Source of the DNA: Stratiolaelaps scimitus
Taxonomy: Eukaryota; Arthropoda; Arachnida; Mesostigmata; Laelapidae
Assembly (NCBI GenBank): GCA_019614645.1
Contig: JABWDB010000003.1
Coordinates: forward strand, 19,615,001 to 19,679,000
DNA length: 64,000 nucleotides
Direction of reading: 5' to 3'
A model generated the notes under the pieces. That model was not told where the DNA came from. It was given only the letters and a program-made list of their open reading frames with translations, and searched no databases. Of this stretch, positions 39,961-50,010 are shown piece by piece. A program made the position numbers and the translations under genes. The first letter of the stretch is position 1; the number at the start of each line of letters is the position of its first letter.

Positions 39961-42900
39961 ATTAGATAGAGATGGATCGATTTGCTGTTTTACTTCAGAC
40001 TGCTCGCGCATATCGCACGTTGAACAAAAACCTATCTTATTTGTTCACACCTTCTTTATTCCTTCTTTATTGGCTACGTTACAGATAACGCGAGAATCAT
40101 GACGCCCAAACGGATATAGCCATGCTCAAGCTATTTATGGCTGCCACCCGCCTCCCTTCTTCAACGGTAGCAACAACGGGAACTTCATGGCTGTGCAGAT
40201 CAACTAATAACCGCTAATCGACGTCGCAGACGTGACATTCACAAATGAGCGGACTTTTCTTAGCGATTTCGAAGTGAACGAATTTTACTCGCCACAATTC
40301 GATAAGTCGTTTCCGTCGAATTCGGACCAATCGCATCGCATGCTGTCGTTATGAGAAGTAAACACAAAAAAAAATCGACAATCAAATTGAGAGCTCGTCC
40401 AAAATGATTGCGTCTGTCGGTTGCAATGTACGAGCGTCCATCCATCAGGGGACAAAGTAGGCATTGTGACACAGATTCAAGTTTCAGCCTCGAATAATGA
40501 CAGAGAGCTGTGTTATTGGCAATTTTGTTTATTTCTATATAATAATAATAAAAATAATAATAATTGTTGAGTTGAACAACACGCCCTAAGATCACAAAGA
40601 TGAACGCCCCCTGAACACTGGGAGCGGAGGAACCTGGCCAAGCATTACGCGGTCGAGTAGAGTATTACTCAATATCTAGGCTCCTGAGCCGCCCGATAAT
40701 TTTACGTCTAGCTTGTTTTTTTTTTGTTAGGTTTACAGTTAATCGTTTACCGTTCACGATAAAGAAAACCTTCTCTTCCGTTTGATCTCCGCCCCCACAA
40801 CAGTGCTGTATCGTAAGTACAACTCTTGTCGGGCGTTGGTGATGAGTTACAGTGTTATTATTATTATCACACTAAGGCTATTCTTAATCAGTTGTATTTC
40901 TATGCTTTGTTTTTGCTTTCATTACTGCCTGTCCAGGCTGAGATCTAGATCTGGGCGGCACAGGTGTGCCATGTCTCGACGGCCGCTGCAAAAAGTTAAC
41001 TCCGTCAAACTTCATCCTCATCATGTTCAAACATACACACATGTTTATGCGTTTACAGTGAAACTTTTCGTCTGTGAGCAGACGTATGTGTACATATGTG
41101 AGCGTCTCTATGTGTGTGCGTGTGTGTGTGTTGTGTTGGTATCTTACTTTGTACACTAGAAATTTGTCGGTATCCTCGTATATGACTGTGAACGTGGCCA
41201 CAGGTGAAGGTAAGCCCTCGCTTCTTGGTTTCGAAGTCGTTTAGACTTCACTGTTATTATTTTGTATTTTCTGCTGTTGTTTTTTCTGGCTGTATTCGAT
41301 GTGTCTTGTGTTATTGTTGTTGTTTTTTTTGTTTGGTTCAATTTGATTCTGTTGCCGCCGAACGAGAACAGCGCCACGCTGGTAGTCTCGTCGTCACATT
41401 TGACGTATAATCATAATTATAATTATTATTAAATTAATCTTCTCATAAGCAGTATTATCATCATTAGTGTTCAATTATTGACCTTCTCCGAAGTTGAGGG
41501 CGACACGTTTGACGTCCGGCGACCACATTGAATTTCTACGTTCGTTTGTCGTTCACCACCATCGTGAATCACTACCATCTCTCGTTATCGGCGCCAGTAC
41601 TATTATTATTATTATTGTTATTACTGTTATCAATATTTTTATCATCCATCACACCGCCATGATGATCGCACCCATCGTCAATATCGGTCTCTATTTCGTA
41701 TCTATTTTTCTCAACCCCCCCCCAATTATCAATTGATTTCCTATTATATACGCGTCGCCCTTCCCATTCACTGGTAGAATTACCACCCACCCGCCCGCCC
41801 CCGGGTCAATGTGTAATGCGCATTGTGTTTGCGTTTGGTGTCTACGTCTGTTGTATGTAAACACCAGAAATGTCTGTGTTCAATCTCCCATTCTGCTAAC
41901 GCTGTGGGTCCCTTTTCTCGAAGCGGCACCCAGTCACAAGCGTCACTTCAAACGTAGAAGATAATTATCATCATCATCATCATCATCCATTATCCTTAGG
42001 ACACCGACCTGTATTGCACTCACATTATTCATAATGGGAAAATAATGACGATAATAATAATAATAGTAATATTAATCGTAATAGCGGAAATCATGTTGAT
42101 TTTTAAATTTTCCCCAGCGGTACGTATGTACCAATCGGAGCAGGCTGACATCGTATTCGCTGTTCAGCAGTGTGCCGTCGTCAGTCGACGCACTATCTAA
42201 GAACAACGAGAGAGTGTCAATGCATAATAAATAGCTAAAACTCTATCATAGAGAGCATTTGACCTCGATAAACGCCTCAGCGCCTCCCCTGCCCGTTGCG
42301 TTGTGCCGTGTCGTTTATGTATAATACACAAGACCAGATGTATAGTATAGCAGGATTGTGATCATGGCCGCAATGACACACTGAATTTCAGGCGCTCTCC
42401 GTGTGGCGAACGGTGGCTAAAACATGTTTTGTGGTCTGATTTCTTCACTGGAGGTGTGTTACGGAGGAGGGGGCGTTCCCCGCGAATCTTCAAACTTTTC
42501 GGGCCACCCTAAAGAGAATATGAGAGCTGCTGCCACTGCTGTGTCTCCGTTCGAGAGGAGGGAGATTGAGAGAGAGAGAGAGAGAGAGATGCAATATTCC
42601 ATTATACAAAAGTGGTCATCGCTATTATGCCGATTGGATAAAGGCTAGGTCCGCCCTGGCGGGCGTTCCGCCGTTGGCAGCCACCATCCCACCGTCGAGA
42701 AGAACGTATCCTTATAGCAAGAACACTGGGGAGTAGCTTATCCAATGCCATAGGCTAGGTTGTAGTGGAAGTGGTAATACTCGAGCAAAAGTTTGCTCGA
42801 TAATTATTCTTTATTATTATTATTATTTATCATTTTAATTTTTGTTATTACCGTCATTCAATGTATGTCCTATATTCGTATTATGATCGCGTGTGCGTGT

Positions 42901-45524
42901 GTGACTGTGCGAATCTATGTATGTCAGTGGTTCGCTCTGTGAATTATTGGCAGGAATCAACTTGAGGTTGTTGGTGACCGCCTGTTGGCTGTTATCACTG
43001 TAAGTTTACTTGTGTCTGTGTCGTTGATCGGGCAGAATGGCAAAAGGTAGGATATATCAGTGAAATTTATCTTTTTATCTATTCATAGTACACTATCATT
43101 ATGGTCATTGTGATGAAGCTCTTCGTTTCTCAGAACCTGACGATCAACCGTTGCTATTATTATTATTTATGATAATAATAATTATCATTGTGGTTATTGT
43201 TTTTGTCAGTTAGATAGTTGGACTAGTCGTATCTCGAGGATGCTCGTTAACACGTACGGAGAGCACAGTGGTGGAGCCCATACACTCTCACACTCTCTTT
43301 CATATGTCGACGCGTGTGTGTTTGTGTTTTAATAAGAGATAATGTTTACAATACAGATTGTATTTCCTCTCGTAGGACTGTTTGAAATACAAGTATGTCT
43401 TCTCGCCTTGTCTTTGTTATGAATCAGTCGATTTGTATGTGGACTTGCTCATGATGAAACGTCTCTGTAAACGTCTATATCTCTATAAATAGTTCCGCTT
43501 CAATTAAGATTCTCTTGTTCGCTCTCTCTCCCTCTCTCTCCCTATCCATATATATATATATATATGTCTTATTATACAATTCCCGTATTTTACCTTATTG
43601 ACAGCGCCAGTTTCGTACATGCCGTGGAAGATTTACAGAGGTTGGAACCTTTTTCAATCTTAATATAATAATTATAATCATCATAGCAAACAGCGTTGGG
43701 GAAAGGGGATCATAACATAAACCATGTCCAATGAAACCATGGCATCACGTATCGATGCTCAGAATTCAGGACTATTACGACCTTCAAAGCCTGACGAAGG
43801 ACACGAAGGTCCTTACTCCGCCGCGTTGAGTTCTTTTCTATCTCTGTTTTCTCCCTCCCTCAGATATTTTCAATGTGTCGCTTCGTGTATGTCATTATTA
43901 TTATTACTTCCTCGCCCTTATTTTCTCTTTACTACAATTGAGGCTTGCGCTTATAATAGCTTACGTTTGACATTATAATTATTATTATCATTATCGTATC
44001 TGTATGTATCATCATCTTTATACACAATAGTCTCTGTACAGAACGTGCTGTTATTGAGTGTCTGTAGCACTTAGCAGTTAGCAATAAAAATAATAATAAT
44101 AATTATTATTATTATTAGCATCATACTAATAATAATTATAATAAGAATAGTATGCACGTTATAATTATCATCACCGTCCACGTTTTTTGTTGCCCTGCAT
44201 CACGTTACCATGATACGGGCCACAGTTCTCTCTATGTCTAATAGTTGACGCAGAGTATGTGTTGTTGTTGTTGTTGTTGCTGTTTCTGCTGTTGTTGTTG
44301 TTATTATTATTGTTGTTATTGTTGTTCGCGCTAGCGGGCTCCTCTCTGAGTTTGCTCCCTTGGCTCGCTCGAGACATTTTTCTACACATTTTTGAATCAT
44401 CGTCATTTTGTGTCGAATTGTCGACCATAATTGTCACAATTGATCGATTCGCCGGTCGTTAGGTAAAACACGACCGAGGATTGTGTTGTGCAGATTGGGT
44501 CTTTCATTTCGGGTCATCGTCTTATATCTTACGCCACCTTATCTCTCGATGTTGCTGTCGTTACAAATTTGGTGGTGGAGTAGCCAACGTCGATTCCGAG
44601 GACGCACCAAAGACGATTTCTCATGCAATGTATGTTCGTATGCATTTTTTTGTGTTACGTGACATAGCTATCTACCGGTGGCAACGCGGTGATGACAATT
44701 TGTTGCCCTAAAAAGTAACAAGAATTAGTGGAGGAATGACTGGAAAACGGGGTTCGCTTTCAGCAGAGGAAGGCGGTCGTCGCTTCATTGTTCCTTCGGC
44801 AGCTGCTGCTGCTGCTGTTGTTGCTGCTGTTTAGTGGTAGTTGTAGTTGCGGTGTTTTCCCTATCGGCTACCCCGATAGTGTGATTCATACCGTCATCAG
44901 TGAGAGTAGTCGTAATTGTTGTTGTTGTTGTTGTTGTTCTTGTCCTTGTTGTGTTCTTGTTGTCCTTGGAGCGATGTTCTTAGTAATTGCAGCATCATGA
45001 AGTTGTTGTTGTTGTTGTTGTTGCTGCGGCTGCTGCTCTGTTGATGAGATTAGTTGTTGCTGTTGTTCGGGCAATCGTGTCACTTGATGTCAGACAGATG
45101 TAACAGGGTCTAACTATATGAACGCGTACCATAGATGTATATATATATGTATATATATATATAGTTAGGTAGATCCGTGTGTCCGGCCGTGGCTTGGCTC
45201 GGCGGGTCAGAGGCGGACGGCACTTGGGTATTGTTTTAGAAGAAGAGAAGAGATGTTCCCCCCCAGATCTCGTAGTAAGATCGTCGCAGTCTGCTGTGAG
45301 TCATGTCGAGTCTGGCCAATCGTACGATCATGTATCGTAGTAAGGCGGTCTGGGTGCGGTGGCCTGCATCCCGTACACAATAAGAGCACTCTCTATTTTG
45401 CGGCTGGCTGTTCATCTGCAGATTCGTCATTTGCTCTCGTTATGTGAACTAGCTTTACGATTTCGCTGAGTTCTGTCTTCGTTTCCTTTCTTAGCTGTTT
45501 GTTTCCGTAATTGTTTTTTTTTTG
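39961..45524. other. AT-rich non-coding interval downstream of the POU gene
   Basis: Many short ATT/ATA/ATC repeats (40540-40563, 41600-41625, 41965-41988, 42049-42065, 43155-43190, 44085-44150), a GA run at 42567-42589 and TA runs at 43548-43564 and 45137-45163. No coding sequence is recognised. It may be regulatory sequence downstream of the POU gene, but nothing here proves it. Confidence 0.5.
44255..44330. repeat. (GTT)n/(ATT)n trinucleotide tract
   Basis: GTT units with CTG and ATT variants. Related GTT tracts occur at about 44916-44940, 45003-45025 and 45895-45935. Confidence 0.85.
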
Positions 45525-45530
45525 TTTATT
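45525..45530 (-). terminator. Candidate polyadenylation signal AATAAA
   Basis: This is the first AATAAA on the minus strand downstream of the extended POU reading frame. There is no transcript evidence and no clear GU-rich downstream element, so other signals further left remain possible. Confidence 0.25.
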
Positions 45531-46247
45531 GTCATCTGCTTTGTTCTTCTTTAGCTCCGCCTGTTCTCTCTTGTTGTGCTCTCTGCACGATGGCGTCGTA
45601 CGCGAGCTGACGGGTCGCCGATTTTGTCGAAAGGCTGTCGATGCGGCGGCCCCGCCGGCTTCGCGGACTCTCAGGGTTCGTATGAGTCGAAAAAGCGACA
45701 AACCACGTTGGTTCAACGTTGAGCAAAACGTTGCTGGCCAACGTCGTTGGCTGACGTAACGTAACTGATCGTTCACTGTTGGCGTTTCCAATCCCGAGGT
45801 CTCGGTCTGCCAGGAGGGTTGAGAGGGCTCGCTCCCCGGCGGCTGCACTGGCCACCCACGCACCATCACATGCCTCAGCATACATCCACCAGCAGGTTGT
45901 TGTTGTTGTTGTTGTTCTTGTTGTTGTTTTTCGCTGACTTTTTCGCTGCTTTTGTTGTTATGGTTGTTGTTGTTGTTATTGTTGTTGTTTGGTTGCTACT
46001 ATTGTTGTTTTTGTGGCAACTTTTCTCTTTTTTTTTTGTTGTTGCTTGGTCGCTATTGCAATGCACAATCATCAGATCGTCGGCTCTCCACCACAGCAGC
46101 AGCAGCATCTCTGCTGCTACTCCGACACCTCCGTCGTCGCTGTGCCGACACCGAAATTCGATGGCGCTATCTCTCACATCGCTATCGTCGTCTCCGACGA
46201 TAACGTTCACGTCAGCCGTCACCAATACCAACACGCCAGATCAGGCC
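45525..46247 (-). other. Probable 3' UTR of the POU gene
   Basis: After the second stop the minus strand shows (CAA)n/(AAC)n tracts (about 45897-46080), a long A run near 46030 and no recognisable coding sequence. The first canonical AATAAA after the stop lies at 45530-45525, about 720 nt downstream, and is followed by an A-rich stretch rather than a clear GU-rich element. The true 3' end may be further on. Two overlapping minus-strand open frames of 117 and 162 codons between 45393 and 45885 match nothing I recognise. Confidence 0.4.
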
Positions 46248-46583
46248 CTAGCATCGGGGCTGGCTGTCGGGATTTAGTGGGCTGCCGTTCTGCGAGGACT
46301 GCGCCGAGTTCGGGGGCTGTGACTGTGGAGTCTGAGGATTGCACGACGTCAACGATGGCAAAGCCACCTGCTGCGACTGTTGCTGCCCCGTTTGGGTGTT
46401 CTGGTTGTTCTGAGCTTGTTGTTGCTGAGCCTGCTGCTGCTGCTGTTGTTGCTGCTGCTGCTGTAGGCTCTGCTGGTGGGTCTGTTGCTGTTGTTGTTGT
46501 TGTTGTTGCTGCTGTTGTTGTGTCTGGTGGGCGAGTGTATCGTGGGGGCCAAAAAACGGCGGCCCGCCGGGGTAGAGCGGAGG
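46248..46583 (-). CDS. In-frame C-terminal extension after the POU stop codon (candidate UGA readthrough)
   Basis: Directly after the UGA of the POU gene the same frame stays open for 111 codons and closes at TAG (46250-46248). The predicted peptide starts PPLYPGGPPFFGPHDTLAHQ. It then has 13 glutamines, THQQSL, 11 glutamines, AQQQQAQNNQNTQTG, and a Pro/Ser/Gln/Asn-rich tail ending SQPRC. The first 21 codons mostly end in G or C (16 of 21), like the gene itself. The unique parts read as ordinary transactivation-type sequence, with no hydrophobic or cysteine-rich nonsense. The stop is CAC-TGA-CCT; UGA followed by C is the leakiest class. I found no GT donor just before the stop that would make splicing a simpler explanation. 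The CAG/CAA runs keep this frame open by themselves, so the weight rests on the roughly 75 non-repeat codons. A selenocysteine reading is unlikely and not supported. Confidence 0.6.
   Translation of the reverse strand, partial: PPLYPGGPPFFGPHDTLAHQTQQQQQQQQQQQQQTHQQSLQQQQQQQQQQQAQQQQAQNNQNTQTGQQQSQQVALPSLTSCNPQTPQSQPPNSAQSSQNGSPLNPDSQPRC
46557..46569 (-). promoter_or_regulatory. GC-rich RNA hairpin just downstream of the POU stop codon
   Basis: On the transcript, CGGCG and CGCCG pair around a 3-nt loop, starting 14 nt after the UGA. An alternative 5-bp stem, GGGCC with GGCCC, spans the following U run. Stable structures shortly after a leaky stop are known to promote readthrough in some metazoan mRNAs; the role here is inferred. 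It could also be a by-product of Pro/Gly codons. Confidence 0.35.
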
Positions 46584-48017
46584 TCAGTGGGCAGCTAGTG
46601 ATTGGTGCGGGCCCCCTAGCGAGTGCAGATGGCTCTGGTGATGGGCCATCGCCATAGCTGCGTGTGCCGCGGCCGCGCTATGAGCGCTGTGCGCTGGCAG
46701 GCCCCCGGCGAGGCTACTCGATAGGCTATGGGGCCCTCCGTGATGGGGACTATGGTGTGGGGGATGCCCATGTGGGCTGTGACTGTGATGATGGTGAGGT
46801 GGGGGCGAGGGGTGGTTGAGATGGTGGTGCTGCATCGGCAGGTGGTGGTCGGAGCTGGCCGGCGAGCAGGGGGAAGTTGACATAAGCAAATGGTCAGGAG
46901 TACCCGTAGAACCGGGACCACCGTTAATAGGAGGCGTCATACGCTTCTCCTTTTGACGACGATTGCAGAACCACACTCTAACCACCTCCTTCTCCAACTG
47001 CAGGCTGTCGGCCAGACTCGCAATCTCCTGGGCAGACGGCTTGGGCTGCTTGTGGAAATGCGACTCGAGGGCGCCCTTCACCGAGACCTCGATGCTTGTC
47101 CTTTTCTTCCGCTTGCGACCCTGCGCGGCGATCTTGTCGATGTTGGTAGGGGATCCCGATGTGCTGTCCGCCTCCTCGAGCCACTTGGCCAGCAGAGGTT
47201 TAAGCTTGCACATGTTCTTGAAGCTCAACTGCAGCGCCTCGAAGCGGCATATCGTTGTCTGACTAAACACGTTCCCGTACAGCGTTCCGAGAGCTAGGCC
47301 GACGTCGGCTTGCGTGAAGCCTAGCTTGATTCGGCGCTGTTTGAATTGCTTCGCAAACTGTTCCAGGTCGTCCGAACTAGGAGCTTCTTCTTCGCCGCTC
47401 TCAGGACCTCGGGGGTCTCCCAGAAGTCTTGAATGGAGCGGAGATAGCTCGTTGTGAATACTCGTCGGTGTCGGCGAGGACAACGAGCCTCCGCTCAGCT
47501 GTGAAGTCACCTGGTCGGAATGAGAAGGGACGGATTCGCGACCGCTCATGTGGCCACTCATATGGCCGAGCATGCCGTATACGCCGCCCATAGTGCCAAC
47601 GCCCATGCCACCGACGCCCATACCGCCGACGCCAACACCGACGCCGACGGCCTGCTGATGCTGCTGGTGAAATGTCGGCGGGGGCGAATGGCCTGCGGCG
47701 GCGGCGGCGGCCATGTGCCAGCCAGCCATCGCCTGCGCCTGGGCTTGCGCCTGCACCTGCTGGCGTTGGTGAGCGCTGAGCGCGCCCGGCATGTCCATCG
47801 ACGGCTGGCCGCTGGCGGCAGTGGGCGGCTTGATGTCCTGAATAGCCGGCGCCCACATCGATTCGACGGCCCACTGGTGGTGCTGTTGGGCTGCCGGCAT
47901 ATACTTCATTTCGGGCGGCTCGCGTCCATAGCCGGCAGGCGCTTGCGTCATGCTGCTGAAGTGCGACAGGCTAGACACGGCGCTGGTGGCCAGATAGGGG
48001 TTCGAGCCCGCGGCCAT
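46584..48017 (-). CDS. vvl: POU class III transcription factor (Vvl/Drifter, POU3F-like), single exon
   Basis: This encodes a 477-residue nuclear DNA-binding protein that binds octamer-type sites. Family members control neural, tracheal and appendage development in arthropods. Residues about 209-285 form the POU-specific domain ([20 protein letters not shown] through [13 protein letters not shown]). A short linker with a basic run (GRKRKKR) leads into the POU homeodomain at about 301-359, whose recognition helix is [10 protein letters not shown] with the POU-type Cys50 and Asn51. The N-terminal half is low complexity: a QAQAQA run, Ala6, [11 protein letters not shown] repeats and GHMSGHMSG. 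The C-terminus is His/Pro/Ser-rich and ends in LAAH, like fly Vvl. The start chosen is the ATG at 48017-48015: it gives MAAGSNPYL, close to MATAASNPYL of vertebrate POU3F, has G at -3 and +4, and is the first ATG after an in-frame TAA at 48134-48132. EMKYM near residue 37 is shared with fly Vvl. The frame is open further upstream but lacks an ATG. I see no intron, as in POU3F and fly vvl. Family assignment is firm; orthology to vvl is very likely. Confidence 0.96.
   Translation of the reverse strand: MAAGSNPYLATSAVSSLSHFSSMTQAPAGYGREPPEMKYMPAAQQHHQWAVESMWAPAIQDIKPPTAASGQPSMDMPGALSAHQRQQVQAQAQAQAMAGWHMAAAAAAGHSPPPTFHQQHQQAVGVGVGVGGMGVGGMGVGTMGGVYGMLGHMSGHMSGRESVPSHSDQVTSQLSGGSLSSPTPTSIHNELSPLHSRLLGDPRGPESGEEEAPSSDDLEQFAKQFKQRRIKLGFTQADVGLALGTLYGNVFSQTTICRFEALQLSFKNMCKLKPLLAKWLEEADSTSGSPTNIDKIAAQGRKRKKRTSIEVSVKGALESHFHKQPKPSAQEIASLADSLQLEKEVVRVWFCNRRQKEKRMTPPINGGPGSTGTPDHLLMSTSPCSPASSDHHLPMQHHHLNHPSPPPHHHHSHSPHGHPPHHSPHHGGPHSLSSSLAGGLPAHSAHSAAAAHAAMAMAHHQSHLHSLGGPHQSLAAH
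46941..47117 (-). other. POU homeodomain coding segment
   Basis: This segment encodes 59 residues, from [20 protein letters not shown] to [10 protein letters not shown]. Val47, Cys50 and Asn51 of the recognition helix are intact. FHKQPKPS in the middle is the form I recall from fly Vvl, where vertebrate POU3F proteins have FLKCPKPS, and this favours an arthropod host. MTPP follows directly, as in other class III POU factors. Confidence 0.95.
47163..47393 (-). other. POU-specific domain coding segment
   Basis: This segment encodes about 77 residues, starting at the acidic EEEAPSSDD lead-in and ending in [19 protein letters not shown] and [16 protein letters not shown] are the helix-turn-helix elements that contact the ATGC half of the octamer. 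The segment is uninterrupted, with no frameshift, and its residues agree with class III POU proteins over nearly its whole length. Confidence 0.95.
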
Positions 48018-48426
48018 CTCGCCACCGCCCGCCAGTTCACCGGCGGGTCCGTCGGCGTCGCGCTCCGTCTTCACTTCGACGCCGCTGCTCTTCCACCACT
48101 CCAACTCCAACGTGGCGCCGAATCGTGGGGCTTAGTCCGCGAGGCACCTTGCTTACACCAACACCAACCAACACACACACACACACAAACACCAACACAC
48201 ACACACACACACGCCCACTACTACCAATAACACCACGTCAGGGTTGGACCTCCGACGTCTGCACCGTGTCCGTGGGCACTCGGCGGACGCTTGCCAGTGG
48301 CCTTTTTACGTGCGCAAGGCGCCCCGCAACTGCTGATGGACGCTTGTGGCCTTTGTACCCGGGGCACACTATGTGTATGTCCGTACGTCAGAACTCTGCG
48401 CACTCTGTTTCACCTTGTACTAGTTT
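48018..48426 (-). promoter_or_regulatory. 5' leader of the POU gene, free of ATG
   Basis: Reading the minus strand upstream of the start codon, no ATG in any frame occurs for 409 nt; the first is at 48429-48427. An in-frame TAA at 48134-48132 closes the coding frame. A (GT)n tract (48170-48213, CA on the plus strand) lies 150-200 nt before the start. This is consistent with a leader depleted of upstream starts. Splicing inside it cannot be excluded. Confidence 0.5.
48170..48213. repeat. (CA)n microsatellite in the POU leader
   Basis: Two blocks of CA dinucleotides are separated by a short AAACACCA interruption. They lie in the probable 5' leader of the POU gene, where they would be GU repeats in the RNA. 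Confidence 0.9.
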
Positions 48427-48429
48427 CAT

Positions 48430-49679
48430 TCACCTGGTGGTTAAGAGATGTTGTCGTTGCTGCTGTTGCTGTTGTTGTCGTCGTCGTCGTCGTCGTCCTC
48501 GTCTCTATGATCAGAGCTGCACCGATGATACGCACGCACACATACGCACAATATTTATGTAAATTATTATTATTATTATTACGCTTATTATTATGATTAT
48601 TATTATGATGATTAATTATTAGGTTGATTATTTTCTCACCAGCACACACTTTCGTCGTTTGACGAACGCGATGAATAGGATATGTCACACACTCCGTACG
48701 CTGGCCGTACACTGGCTCGTCGGGTTGTCCGCCTTGACGTACATCAACACCAACGCGATACGTCGATGGTGACCGAATAAGTGGTGGTCAAGTATTACAG
48801 TAGTCATCACAGCAAAGTACGTTGCGAAGCATTTGCAGAGAAATCGAGCATAAAGAATCAAGCCAGACGAACGACGGCGTCGTTGAATGCGCACAATTTT
48901 GTATTTATCTCTTTCTGGCCGCTCTCGGCTATTCTCTATCACACTTCAATTACATATCACGCACATACTACGTATTCACTCGTATTTTCTCCTGCTGCTG
49001 CTCCTCCTGATCTCTCTCTCTCTCTCCCGAGATCTTCTTTCCTGGCGACAACGACGACGCGAACGAATTAATTCACAATCAGGTCGAGTATCCGGCCGGC
49101 TGACTGAAACAGTTCAGAAGTGGGGTGTGCCGTAATGGCTGTCTGTTACTGAGCTCGACCGGGCTCGTCGGTAGCGATCTGCTCACCCGCCGCACTCTGA
49201 TATCGTCGCTGCGGCACTTGCAATCGCTGTGTTTGCCCGAGCCTGGTCATCACACACGAACACGTATCAGATATGGATATGCCAGCCGGACAGGTCACTC
49301 ACTTGCTGTGATTGCACTGCTACCTTTCGGTTTAGCGTTTCCTCTTTGCATTGCCGACATTGACTTGGTGTTGGCGGGCACTTTTCATTGATTCCCGATG
49401 GTTTTGCTTTCGCGAAATCGCCTTTTTGTTTTTTTGTTAATTTCCTCGACGCGCCCACCTTGTCCTAATCTTGCCGTTGTCCGACAACAGTCTGTCTGTT
49501 GCTGCTGTCGCCTGACGAACAAGGCTTTGTTGGCTGTTTTCGGGGTGAGCGACTCGATTGGTAGAAAACGTGAGTCCACCGCACGACAGACACGACTATC
49601 ACCATCGGCGCCCAGACATCACTATCTTCCGCGAGCACCTTCCCTGCAAGTCGTCGGTCGAGCGCCGCCAGACGGCGCT
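48430..49679. other. Upstream flank of the POU gene, nothing coding supported
   Basis: CTG/CGT run (48450-48502), ATT repeats (48563-48620) and a CT run (about 49012-49027). It may include 5' exons or introns of the POU transcript, which would need RNA data. Confidence 0.45.
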
Positions 49680-50010
49680 ATCTGCGCCCGTGCGGCGATT
49701 GGCGCTCCGACGCGTGACGTCAGCGGTGGGGCGGGCTGTCAGGCGGAGCCTGGGAGAGCGAGCTGCTGTCCGGCCGCTCACCCGGAGCAACGGAGGAACT
49801 CGCTTCGTCGCTCCTCGAGCAACGAAGCTATGGCGAGAGCGTTGCTTCGTTCGTTGGCGGGTGGCAGGCTCAGTGAGTGAAGGGCAGAAGCGTAGGACCT
49901 GGAGCGGCGGACTCGAAGGAGCCGCCTGTCCGACCCTACGCAGCCAGACAGACAGACAGCTAGGCTGCGAGCGAGCGAGCGAGCGAGCGAGCGAGCGAGC
50001 GGCGAGCTAG
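49680..50010 (-). promoter_or_regulatory. CpG-rich, promoter-like stretch upstream of the POU gene
   Basis: This segment is rich in CpG. Within 40 bp it carries an ATTGG (inverted CCAAT, 49699-49703), a perfect palindromic CRE TGACGTCA (49715-49722) and a GC box GGGGCGGG (49728-49735). It lies 1.7 kb upstream of the POU start codon. No TATA box is obvious. Each match alone is weak; their clustering in the most CpG-dense part of the gene's 5' flank makes it the best promoter candidate. The direction is inferred from the gene. The long plus-strand frame across it is probably not coding. Confidence 0.35.
49967..50000. repeat. (GCGA)n tetranucleotide repeat
   Basis: About 8.5 uninterrupted GCGA units lie beside a short CAGA repeat (about 49943-49958), at the distal edge of the CpG-rich stretch upstream of the POU gene. 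Confidence 0.9.

Noticed and set aside
46349..46552. Separate Asn/Ser-rich frame just downstream of the POU gene
   Set aside because: It is the CAG/CAA tract read in another phase; the frame continuous with the POU gene reads the same bases as glutamine and joins without a break.
48018..48131. N-terminal extension of the POU protein (LELEWWKSS and onward)
   Set aside because: The open frame exists but has no ATG before the in-frame [12 protein letters not shown] matches the family N-terminus. A spliced upstream exon cannot be excluded.
47520..48230. 236-codon plus-strand open frame opposite the POU gene
   Set aside because: It is the antisense shadow of a GC-rich coding sequence; it has no domain and its composition follows the POU codons.
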